Shown: positions 7,876 through 15,175 of the stretch, piece by piece
Layout: each line of letters begins with the position of its first letter
Numbering within the stretch: position 1 is the stretch's first letter
Assembly: GCA_016206385.1 (NCBI GenBank)
Contig: JACQRS010000311.1
Coordinates: 1 to 27,386 of the forward strand
DNA: 27,386 nucleotides
DNA from: Candidatus Rokuibacteriota bacterium
GTDB lineage: Bacteria > Methylomirabilota > Methylomirabilia > Rokubacteriales > CSP1-6
Direction: 5' to 3'
The notes under the pieces: model-generated
What the model was told of the DNA's origin: nothing
What the model saw: only the letters and a program-made list of their open reading frames with translations
Database searches by the model: none
Translations under genes and position numbers: made by a program

Positions 7876-8786
7876 CAGGAGGCAACCTCCCGCACGAGCC
7901 ATCGCGGCTCGCTCCCGGGCCACGGGGTCAGGTCGAGCGCACGGCCCCCCGTGGCCTCGCCAGGCCGGCCGAGCCAGTCTCCGGCCGGGCACCAGGAGAA
8001 GTCGCCCAGGAGGCGCCTGAGCTTGCCGGCGACCCGGGCGCGCATCAGGCCCTGGGACAGGCGCAGGCTCCACGGGATTGCCTGCCGCGAACGGGCGATC
8101 TCCTCTGCGTCCATCTCGTACGGGTGGAAATAGCAGGTCGCGGGGGCGCCCCGCCTGTTCAAGCGCGCGATCGCGGCACGGGAGACACAGTACGGCGCAA
8201 GGCGGAAGTAGCCGCCTCCCGCGGCAGGCAGGCGCACGCCCAGGCACTCGACGGTGGTCAGCGGGAACTCCACGAACTTGGAACCGGAAGCCGAGAGGAC
8301 CTGGAACGGGAGCGCGAAGGCGGCGCGGACGCCGTACCGCGGGCCCGCGAAAGGGAAAATGCTGGAGTCGTAGCGCAATCCCTCCTCGGCCATGATCTCG
8401 AGCGCCCACCAGTCCCGTGCCAGGATGGAGAAGTCGGGCGCGCGGTACCCGAGAACGCGCGTCCCGCCGGCGTCCTCGATCGACGCAATCGACCGCCGCA
8501 GGTCCGTCCTGAACTCCTCCGGTCGCATCCCGTGCACGGGCCGGTGCGAGTATCCGTGGCTGGCCAGCTCGTGGCCGCCTTCCCGGATCCGCCGGACCAG
8601 ATCGGGGAAGGTCTCTGCGACCAGGCCGAGGACGAAGAATGTTCCGCGGACGCCCACGCCGGCGAGCAGGTCCAGGACCCTGTGGGTGTTGTCGCGCACC
8701 CTCGGGGTCAAAGGCAGCGAGAGGTCCAGGGTTGACTGGGGCCAGTCCTCGACGTCGAAGGTCAGGATGTTCTGCAGGCGGGGCAC
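7875..8786 (-). CDS. Polysaccharide deacetylase, exosortase/PEP-CTERM-locus type (NodB + DUF3473-like)
   Basis: This deacetylase of 303 aa begins directly with the catalytic domain (ILTFDVEDW; Asp11, Asp14). It has SHGYSHRPVHGM (His77, His81) and GYRAPDFSI (Arg115-Ala-Pro) as the other metal and catalytic motifs. The C-terminal half (GGGYFRLAPY, then CYFHPYEMD) matches the DUF3473-type extension typical of deacetylases in XrtA/PEP-CTERM EPS loci. No exosortase or PEP-CTERM protein is visible in the window. The start is GTG at 8786. It is supported by alignment to the usual family N-terminus and by a strong promoter ending only about 10 bp upstream, which implies a nearly leaderless message. 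The stop overlaps the next deacetylase start (TGATG). It likely trims acetyl groups from the EPS in the periplasm or during synthesis. Confidence 0.9.
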   Translation of the reverse strand: MPRLQNILTFDVEDWPQSTLDLSLPLTPRVRDNTHRVLDLLAGVGVRGTFFVLGLVAETFPDLVRRIREGGHELASHGYSHRPVHGMRPEEFRTDLRRSIASIEDAGGTRVLGYRAPDFSILARDWWALEIMAEEGLRYDSSIFPFAGPRYGVRAAFALPFQVLSASGSKFVEFPLTTVECLGVRLPAAGGGYFRLAPYCVSRAAIARLNRRGAPATCYFHPYEMDAEEIARSRQAIPWSLRLSQGLMRARVAGKLRRLLGDFSWCPAGDWLGRPGEATGGRALDLTPWPGSEPRWLVREVAS

Positions 8787-8795
8787 GACAGCCGG

Positions 8796-8824
8796 AATCT
8801 ACCGGTGCGCCCGCGCTTTGTCAA
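8796..8824 (-). promoter_or_regulatory. Sigma70-type promoter for the deacetylase pair
   Basis: On the minus strand a perfect -35 TTGACA (8824-8819), a 17-bp spacer and a -10 TAGATT (8801-8796, four of six matches) are seen. Transcription would start near 8789, about 3 nt before the GTG at 8786. No ribosome-binding site fits, so a leaderless message is inferred. Confidence 0.65.
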
Positions 8825-8844
8825 GAAAACACGGCCCTTTTCGG

Positions 8845-8877
8845 CCCCCGGGCGCGGGAAAATTGACACCCCCGGGC
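8845..8877. repeat. Two direct copies of CCCCCGGGC between divergent promoters
   Basis: The 9-mer CCCCCGGGC occurs at 8845-8853 and 8869-8877, 24 bp apart. The second copy lies in the spacer of the plus-strand promoter. The first lies between the two promoters. This could be an operator pair for a shared regulator, but in GC-rich DNA it may be chance. Confidence 0.3.
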
Positions 8878-8891
8878 CCTTCTGTTAACGT
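8863..8891 (+). promoter_or_regulatory. Sigma70-type promoter for the glycosidase/barrel gene
   Basis: A perfect -35 TTGACA (8863-8868), a 17-bp spacer and a weaker -10 TAACGT (8886-8891) precede the ATG at 8901. The predicted transcript begins near 8898, so translation would be leaderless or nearly so. It is arranged back-to-back with the deacetylase promoter. Confidence 0.55.
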
Positions 8892-8900
8892 GCCGCGGCC

Positions 8901-11900
8901 ATGCGGTCGCGACCCAGGATCCCGCCGGTGGCCCGCCCGGTCGTCCTGAGCGGCGCCTTGGTCATCTTCCTCCCAGCCTCCTTCGCGGCCGCGCCTCCCA
9001 CGGCTCCCAGCCTCGGCCTCGGCTACGAGTACGACTTGAGCGGAGCGCGGGAGGAGTTCCTGCTCCCGGACCCGCTCCTCGATCCGTCGATCGCCCCGGA
9101 TCACCCCCTGTACGTCCGGATCCGCGCTCCGTGGGCCCTCCTGGAGCCGGCTCCGGGCCAGTACGACTGGAGCGAGGTCGACCGGATCGCCGACCCGTAC
9201 CGGGAGGCGAATTTCGTCGTCATCCTCTGCCTCTACGGGACGAATCCTGCCATCGATCAATCGGGCGGGGTCCCCACGGCCGGCAACGCCCCGCTCCTCA
9301 AGGCCTGGCTCGAGTTCGCGCGCGCCGCGGGGCTCCATTTCAAGGGGCGGGTGAAGTATTACCAGGTCTGGGACGAGCCGAACCGCGAGCCACAGTGGAC
9401 CGCGGACAAGATCTCGGAGTTCGGGTACGTCCTCAAGAACACCTCCGTCACCATCCGCTCGGCGGACCCCGGGGCGCTGATCGCCCAGGGCAGCCTGGCT
9501 GCAGGCGTGGAAAGCCTCGACGCGGACCTGGCGTGGCAGGAGGCGCTCTACCGGCAGGAGATCGCCACGTACGTGGATGCGCTCGAGGTCCATCCGGCGC
9601 CCGGCGCGCCGCTGGATCGGACCGTGGCGCGGGCCTACGACCTGCTCCTGGATCACGATCCCTCCGCCCAGTTGTGGACAGGCAGGGTCCCGGTTCTCGG
9701 ATCGTCCGATAAGGAGCGCGCGACCCACCTGATCGAGCAGTTCATCGTGGGGCAGGGCGAAGGCTCCGCCATCGTCTTGTTCGACCTGGAGGCGGACGTC
9801 GAGGGTCAGCCGGAGTTTCCGGCGGTCCTCTTGGACCTGCACAAGCTGTTCATCCCGACATACACGCGCGTGCCCGGAAGGCGGCTGGCCTTCGAGCCGT
9901 ACGAGGGCGGGGCGGGAGGCCAGATCGAGGGCGTGACCTCCTACGTCTTTTTCGACGCGGACGCTTTCCAGGGACTGGTCGGCTTCTTCACGCGCACACC
10001 GCCCGAAGAGGGGAAGGCCCGGATGGTGATCGACACCGCCGCCGTGCGCGGCGTGGTCGTGTACGACATCATCGGCGGCGCCGCGGGCCCTGTGCGGAAG
10101 ATCGACCCGGACTTCAAGGCCAACACGACCAGGGTGCCCGTCTTCCTCTACGACAGGCCCCAGGTCCTGCAGTACGCCCGGGTGCCGATCAAGGGATTCG
10201 AGGCGGAGAAGGAAGAGGTGCAGATCAGGGAGACCGGTCTGATCACCGCGGAGGAGGTGATCGCCGGCCACCAGGCCTTCATGGCCGACCAGAAGTACCG
10301 CCTGGGGAACTACCGGGCCGGGGCGCTCCTCACGTACCACGGCAAGATTGCCGGCAGCAACACCGTGGACGTGAGCATCGACAACGCGTTCTTCTGGGAC
10401 CGGTCCACCGGGGCGGAGTGGGAGCAGAGGGCGCTCTACTACAACGGGGTCCTCTGGAAGGGGAAGAAGCTCCCCGAGCTTCCCATCCCGCAGCCCGAGA
10501 AGGTGTTCACCCTCCCCCTCGACATCAACCTCAACAAGGACTATACGTACGAGTACGCCGGGCGCGAGCATGTGGGCGAGTTCGACTGCTACGTCCTCGA
10601 CTTCAAGCCGATCGATCGCTCCCGGGTCCTCTACGAGGGGCGCGCCTGGATCGAGACGCGCACCTTCGCGCCGGTCAAGACCTCCACCGTGCAGTTGAAC
10701 CTCGAGCCGCCCCTCATCTCCAACGAGGAGCAGGACCTCTACGCCCCCGTGACCGGGCCAGACGGGGCGACGTACTGGCTGCTGTCGCGGGTCGAAGGGC
10801 AGCAGATCCTGGCGGTGGCGGGACAGAATCTCGTTCTCCTGCGGGAGGTCGACTTCAAGGAGTTCCGCATCAACGATTCCGGTTTCGAGCAGGCGCGGCA
10901 GGAAGCGTACCGCTCCGAGCGCCAGATGCTGCGGGACACGGAGAAGGGGCTGCGGTACCTGCAGCGCACGGAGGAGGGAGAGCGCGTCGTCAAGGAGGGC
11001 ACGGCGAAATCGGCGCTTCTCGGTCTCGCAGGGCTCTACAGGCAACCGGGCCTCGATCTCACGGTCCTGCCTCTCGTGGGTGCGGGGTACTTCAATTTCG
11101 ACTTCCGTGGGCGCGACATCCAGATGACCGCCCTCCTCGGCGGGGCCGTCAACCTGTTCTCGCTGACTGATCCGCACGTTCTCGGAAGGCGCCTCGACGC
11201 CAGCCTCCAGGTGGTGACTTTCGCGGTGAACGTCACCGACCGGCTGTTCATCCAGGGGAAGGAGCGGGAGGAGAGCGACATCGACGCGCGCTCCCAGTTC
11301 CTGTCGGGCAGCCTGGGGCTGCCTCTGGGAAACTTCGTCCGAGTCAAGGCTACTTACGGGCTGGAGTACATCAACTATGGCGCCGATGAGGAGACGGACA
11401 CCTTCGTCACGCCGTCCGACACGCTGATCCAGTCTCCCGGGATCTCCTGGGAGTTCAACCGGGCCGCCTGGACGATCGCCGCCTCAGGCCAGCGGAGCTA
11501 CCGCTCCAGGTGGGAGCCATGGGGTGACGCGGGCCCCGCGACAGACCCGGAGATTCTCGGGGAGTTCCCGTTGACGCCCTGCGATTCGCCCGGTTCGTGC
11601 TTCGACGCTTTCGATCCCGAGCAGAAGGACTACGACCGCTACGAGTTCAGCGTCGCCAGGCAGTTCTTCCTGCCGCTGTTTCAGAAGCTGCGCTTCGAGG
11701 CCTCCTGGCAGGCGGGTTCCCGCCTCGACCGCTTCAGCGAGTTCCAGTTCTCCTTCTTCGGGAACCGCGTGCGCGGCTTTTCCGGATCGGGGATCCGCTA
11801 CGACCGGGGCGGGATCGCGCGGGCGCAGTACGCCTTCAACATCGCCAACGTCGTCCGCTTCGACGCCTCCCTCGATCACGCCTATGTCCGGGACAGCCTG

Positions 11901-12065
11901 ACCTCGGACTCCTATCAGAAGTTCACGGGATTCGGCATCTCCGGGAACATGATGGGGCCATGGGAGACCGTCCTGCAGTTCGACGTTGGCGTCGCCATCC
12001 AGTCTGATTTCGAGGATTTGCGGGGCGAGACCGAGTTTCAGGTCGGTCTGCTGAAGTATTTTTAG
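8901..12065 (+). CDS. Secreted glycosidase-like / outer-membrane barrel fusion protein
   Basis: This is a 1054-residue exported protein of unusual build. Residues 1-31 form a signal peptide (VVLSGALVIFLPASFAAA). Residues 35-330 look like a clan-A glycoside-hydrolase TIM barrel: a YVRIRAPWALLEPAPGQYDW opening and a YYQVWDEPN strand in which Glu159 matches the usual acid/base Glu of the NEP motif. No clear nucleophile Glu is seen in the expected later strand (LWTGRVPVL). Residues 420-680 resemble lipoprotein-sorting or DUF1329-type domains (LTYHGKI, EYAGREHVGEFDCYVLDFKP). From about 700 onward, alternating amphipathic strands and a terminal GLLKYF suggest an outer-membrane beta-barrel. A polymer lyase/hydrolase tied to export is a reasonable idea, given the polymerase gene downstream. 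The domain joins are my reading, not a database result. Confidence 0.72.
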   Translation: MRSRPRIPPVARPVVLSGALVIFLPASFAAAPPTAPSLGLGYEYDLSGAREEFLLPDPLLDPSIAPDHPLYVRIRAPWALLEPAPGQYDWSEVDRIADPYREANFVVILCLYGTNPAIDQSGGVPTAGNAPLLKAWLEFARAAGLHFKGRVKYYQVWDEPNREPQWTADKISEFGYVLKNTSVTIRSADPGALIAQGSLAAGVESLDADLAWQEALYRQEIATYVDALEVHPAPGAPLDRTVARAYDLLLDHDPSAQLWTGRVPVLGSSDKERATHLIEQFIVGQGEGSAIVLFDLEADVEGQPEFPAVLLDLHKLFIPTYTRVPGRRLAFEPYEGGAGGQIEGVTSYVFFDADAFQGLVGFFTRTPPEEGKARMVIDTAAVRGVVVYDIIGGAAGPVRKIDPDFKANTTRVPVFLYDRPQVLQYARVPIKGFEAEKEEVQIRETGLITAEEVIAGHQAFMADQKYRLGNYRAGALLTYHGKIAGSNTVDVSIDNAFFWDRSTGAEWEQRALYYNGVLWKGKKLPELPIPQPEKVFTLPLDINLNKDYTYEYAGREHVGEFDCYVLDFKPIDRSRVLYEGRAWIETRTFAPVKTSTVQLNLEPPLISNEEQDLYAPVTGPDGATYWLLSRVEGQQILAVAGQNLVLLREVDFKEFRINDSGFEQARQEAYRSERQMLRDTEKGLRYLQRTEEGERVVKEGTAKSALLGLAGLYRQPGLDLTVLPLVGAGYFNFDFRGRDIQMTALLGGAVNLFSLTDPHVLGRRLDASLQVVTFAVNVTDRLFIQGKEREESDIDARSQFLSGSLGLPLGNFVRVKATYGLEYINYGADEETDTFVTPSDTLIQSPGISWEFNRAAWTIAASGQRSYRSRWEPWGDAGPATDPEILGEFPLTPCDSPGSCFDAFDPEQKDYDRYEFSVARQFFLPLFQKLRFEASWQAGSRLDRFSEFQFSFFGNRVRGFSGSGIRYDRGGIARAQYAFNIANVVRFDASLDHAYVRDSLTSDSYQKFTGFGISGNMMGPWETVLQFDVGVAIQSDFEDLRGETEFQVGLLKYF

Positions 12066-12114
12066 GTCGAGCGGCACACATGGCCTCACGTCGCCTCCCA
12101 ACGACTGGACCACC

Positions 12115-12541
12115 GTGCCCGAGGCGATCGCCCTCTTGAACCGGAACGCCCCGGACGTGAGGGACGAGTTCCTCCGCCGTTCCAGGTTCGTGCTCCGCGG
12201 CATGTGGGGCCTAATCCATATGAGAAGCCTGATGGACCCGTTCCGCCACGGCTTCGTGGCCCCGCCCCTGATCTCCACGCGCCTGCTGCGCTGGCTGACG
12301 CCCCCCTTTCTCCTGAGAATCCTCGTCGCGAGTCTGACCCTCCTGGATCGGCCGATCTACGTCCTGGGGATGGGCGGACATGTGGTCTTCTACGACGTCG
12401 CGGGCGGCCGCCTACACCGTCGACCGGATGGGTCGCTGGACGCGTCCCCTCCTCTACAGTCCGCTCTACTTCTGTACCCTGGTCTTCTCGGCGACGGTGG
12501 GACTTGCGACGCTCGTGTCGGGCCGGAGGGGGCAGATCTGA
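12115..12541 (+). pseudogene. GT2 glycosyltransferase C-terminal fragment with frameshift
   Basis: The encoded segment resembles only the C-terminal membrane part of a GT2 enzyme. It has VPEAIAL, then APDVRDEFLRRSR, an FRHGF segment, STRLLRWLTPPFLLRIL and further hydrophobic stretches, comparable to the end of the GT2 at bases 1-1077. No GT-A catalytic domain precedes it: the stop of the upstream gene is only about 50 bp away. The frame also breaks near 12401-12411 (GGCGGCCGCC). After a shift the next frame continues with a typical hydrophobic end (RPLLYSPLYFCTLVFSATVG) to a TGA at 12539-12541. The unshifted frame happens to stay open into the next gene, which would give a misleading long fusion. 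It is best read as a remnant of a lost glycosyltransferase. Confidence 0.62.
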
Positions 12542-12670
12542 GAGGCACGGAGGCGGCCGACCGAGAGCGATGGAAAAACGTCGACCCCGCCTCACCATGT
12601 GATCGCGGCGCGCGGCCTCCAGCGGCCGTTCCCGGGAGCCTCGGTCGAAGGAGTATTCCGGGGCAGGCGA

Positions 12671-12699
12671 TTGCGGTGACCTCCGGGTGGCCGTATATT
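12671..12699 (+). promoter_or_regulatory. Possible promoter for the TPR/polymerase pair
   Basis: TTGCGG (12671-12676), a 17-bp spacer and TATATT (12694-12699) lie in the gap between the GT2 remnant and the TPR gene. The -10 is good and the -35 is only partial. The predicted transcript start is near 12706, upstream of the ATG at 12739. Confidence 0.35.
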
Positions 12700-12738
12700 A
12701 TGGCTCAACGCTCGAAGGGCGTAGGGTCTGCGTCGTTC

Positions 12739-13710
12739 ATGAGCCGGAAGGGGTTCGTTCTCGGTTGCCCGCTGGTCGTAGTCGCCGGCGAATCGGTCTA
12801 CTTTGCTCGGCGGTGCGCGGCCGACATCCGCCGCCTTCTGGGGGAGCGTGCCTTCTTCGCCAACAACCACTGGGCCGCCTGGCGCCACTACGAGGCCGCC
12901 CTGGCCCTGGGCGCGGACCGCGAGCTCGAGGCGGCGTTCCACGTGGGCCTTCCGTTCAAGCCCTCGCGCGCCATCCGCATTGCGCAGCTGCTGATCGCCC
13001 AGCGGCTCCGGGATGCCCCCTACCGCTCCCATCGCTGGTTGCTGGCGTCCGACACGGACGTGGCGCTCGCGCGGTGGGTCCGACGATCGGTGGCCATCGA
13101 TCTAAGCGCCCTCACCGAGGACCCGCTGAGCAACCTGCACCCTGAGGAATGGCTGGGCATCGCCGCCCTGGAGTGGGCCGCGCGACTCGAGCCGCACGAC
13201 TACATTTTCCACGATCTTCTCGTCGAGTCCTTCCTGGAGGTGGGCGGCCCGGAGCGTGCCGCAGTCCACTGCCGGACGGCCGTCGAGGTGTTCCCGGACC
13301 TGGACGCGCACTCGTTCCTGAACCGGGCCGGCCTGCCCGCGGCCGTGGTCGAGGCCGCCATCCAGGGAGTCGAAGCCGCGCGCGTCAGGTCGGGGCTCAT
13401 CCCCACCGCTCCGATCGACTGCGCCGTCGGCCGGTTGCTCGCCGGGCCAGGGCTGCCGGAGCGGGTGCTCGTCTTTTTCGAGAGGTCACTTCAGGCCGCC
13501 CCCGACCTCTGCGCCGCTCTGGCCGAGATCGGTGTCGTCCACTATCGCCCCAAGACCTACAGGCAGGCCCTGGAAGACCTGAAGCGGGCGGTGGGCCTCC
13601 TGCCCTGGAGGGCCTGGCCGCACTACCACATGGGCCTGGCCGACCTCGCGTTCGAGGACCGGAAGAGCGACGCCGCGCAGTGCACCACGTTTGGTCGGGG
13701 GATCTCATGA
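12739..13710 (+). CDS. TPR-like, membrane-anchored protein preceding the polymerase
   Basis: This protein of about 323 aa starts with an N-terminal hydrophobic segment (FVLGCPLVVVAGESVYFA), followed by helix-pair repeats with TPR-like spacing. Examples are AFFANNHWAAWRHYEAALALGAD, then HYRPKTYRQALEDLKRAVGL and AWPHYHMGLADLAF near the end. TPR proteins often accompany Wzy/O-antigen-ligase proteins and act as assembly scaffolds. The start is uncertain: ATG 12739 lies downstream of the predicted promoter and gives a sensible membrane anchor, while ATG 12700 would add 13 residues. The reading frame is also open upstream through the GT2 remnant. The stop overlaps the start of the polymerase gene as ATGA, so the two are very likely made together. 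No enzymatic function is proposed. Confidence 0.68.
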   Translation: MSRKGFVLGCPLVVVAGESVYFARRCAADIRRLLGERAFFANNHWAAWRHYEAALALGADRELEAAFHVGLPFKPSRAIRIAQLLIAQRLRDAPYRSHRWLLASDTDVALARWVRRSVAIDLSALTEDPLSNLHPEEWLGIAALEWAARLEPHDYIFHDLLVESFLEVGGPERAAVHCRTAVEVFPDLDAHSFLNRAGLPAAVVEAAIQGVEAARVRSGLIPTAPIDCAVGRLLAGPGLPERVLVFFERSLQAAPDLCAALAEIGVVHYRPKTYRQALEDLKRAVGLLPWRAWPHYHMGLADLAFEDRKSDAAQCTTFGRGIS

Positions 13711-15152
13711 GGGCTGTCGGCCACCCGATGGCCCGCCCCTTTTTCATGCTCGGGGGACTGGCGTACCTCTCGCTTCTCTCGATCGCCCTCATCTGGATTC
13801 ATCTACCGCCGGACACGGTGCTGGTCCTGACGGCCGGCGGCATCGGCGTCGTGCTCCTCGCCCTCCGGCCGCTCCTCGCCATCCACGCGTTTCTCGCCCT
13901 CCTGCACGTGGAGAACGTGGTCTCCACGAGGGAGGGACTGACGGTCATGAAGATGGTCGGCGCCCTCGTCCTGGCGAGCTGGCTCCTGAGCATCGCCGTG
14001 CGCCGCAGGATCGGGATCCGCTTCGACGCGTTCCTGGTCCTGTCCCTGCTCTTCTTGGTCTGGAGCGGCGTCTCGCTCGTGTACGCCGTCGACCCGGACC
14101 AGGCCGTGCGCAGGGTTCTGAGTTTCGCGCAGCTGGTGCTCGCGGCGCTGATGTTCATCTCCGTCGTGGACACCGTTCCCAGGCTGCGGACGGTCGCGTG
14201 GGCGATCGTCGGCTGGACCTGCGTGTCCACGATTGTGGCGATCGCGCTGTATTACGCCGGCGCCACGCCTGTGGCCCGCGGTCTGGTCGGCGACCGGAAT
14301 CTCCTCGCCGCGTACATCAACATCGCCATCGTGACCGCCTACTTCCTGTTTCTGACCACGCCGAACGCGCTGGCACGGTTCCTGCTCAGCGTGAGCCTGG
14401 CGATTTTCTTCCTGGGATTGGCGCTGACGTTCTCCCGCGGGGGGCTCCTGGTCCTCGGCGTGGGGCTCCTGGCGGTGTGGTACCGGGTGGCCAGGGAGAG
14501 GAGTTTCCTGATCTTGCTCGCCTCCGCGGCCCTGCTCTGCATCGTCAGCCTGCTCCTCCCGGAGGCCTTCTGGTACCGGGCCGCGAGCATCGTTCCTGCC
14601 GTCAAAAGGCAGGAGGACACCTTCGGACTCAGGGTCAAGGTGTGGCAGACGGGTCTGCGGATGATCGAGGACAGGCCGATCGCGGGAGTTGGGCCGGGAA
14701 ACTTCGTCGTGGCGCTCCCACGGTATGCACGTGGCGAAGTGAACCGGCTGCAGCTCGGTCCCCACAGCTCTTACGTGGGGATTGCGGCGGAGCTCGGCCT
14801 TGTGGGTCTGGCGCTCTTTTTGACCCTGCACCTGGTCGCCTTGCGGTCGGCCGCGCGGGCCGCGCGGCGCGGTGCACAGGTGAACGACGCCGAGCTGCGC
14901 TACCTGGCCGTCGCGATGGAGGTCTGCATCGTCGTCTCGATGGCCGTTGGCCTGTCCATCGGTTTCTACTACTCGAAGTACCTCTGGATCTTCTTCGGTC
15001 TCGCCATGGGCGTGGGGCGCATGTCCCCAGTCGCACCCCGCCAGCAGGCCGCCGCGGCGGGCGCGATCGAGGGCGTTCCTGCGACGGCGCCCGCCGTCGG
15101 CGCCCCCTTCGCGGGCGTCTCACGGGTGTCGGGGGGCGGGTCGCGCTTCTGA
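13707..15152 (+). CDS. O-antigen ligase / Wzy-type polysaccharide polymerase
   Basis: This is a polytopic inner-membrane protein (481 aa) with about ten to twelve hydrophobic segments. It carries the Wzy_C/O-antigen-ligase signature: LTFSRGGLLVLGVGLLAVW, then a large periplasmic loop with FGLRVKVWQTGLRMIEDRPIAGVGPGNF, followed by LGPHSSYVGIAAELGLVGLALF. Members join undecaprenyl-linked glycans or polymerise repeat units at the periplasmic face. The C-terminal 35 residues are Ala/Pro/Gly-rich and outside the domain. The ATG at 13707 overlaps the TPR stop (ATGA) and follows a GGGGGA ribosome-binding site. It ends 23 bp from the convergent CotH gene. Ligase and polymerase cannot be told apart from sequence; the EPS context favours polymerase. 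Confidence 0.88.
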   Translation: MRAVGHPMARPFFMLGGLAYLSLLSIALIWIHLPPDTVLVLTAGGIGVVLLALRPLLAIHAFLALLHVENVVSTREGLTVMKMVGALVLASWLLSIAVRRRIGIRFDAFLVLSLLFLVWSGVSLVYAVDPDQAVRRVLSFAQLVLAALMFISVVDTVPRLRTVAWAIVGWTCVSTIVAIALYYAGATPVARGLVGDRNLLAAYINIAIVTAYFLFLTTPNALARFLLSVSLAIFFLGLALTFSRGGLLVLGVGLLAVWYRVARERSFLILLASAALLCIVSLLLPEAFWYRAASIVPAVKRQEDTFGLRVKVWQTGLRMIEDRPIAGVGPGNFVVALPRYARGEVNRLQLGPHSSYVGIAAELGLVGLALFLTLHLVALRSAARAARRGAQVNDAELRYLAVAMEVCIVVSMAVGLSIGFYYSKYLWIFFGLAMGVGRMSPVAPRQQAAAAGAIEGVPATAPAVGAPFAGVSRVSGGGSRF

Positions 15153-15175
15153 GAACGGTCGGGGCGCCGCGGCTC

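Noticed and set aside
8799..11177. Very long minus-strand open frame opposite the glycosidase/barrel gene
   Set aside because: It is an antisense shadow typical of GC-rich codon bias. The plus-strand frame has a signal peptide and recognisable domains.
12115..13710. A single 531-residue protein spanning the GT2-like tail and the TPR region
   Set aside because: The tail continues better in another frame to a stop at 12541. The segment in between is low-complexity, and a promoter and start lie at about 12671-12739.
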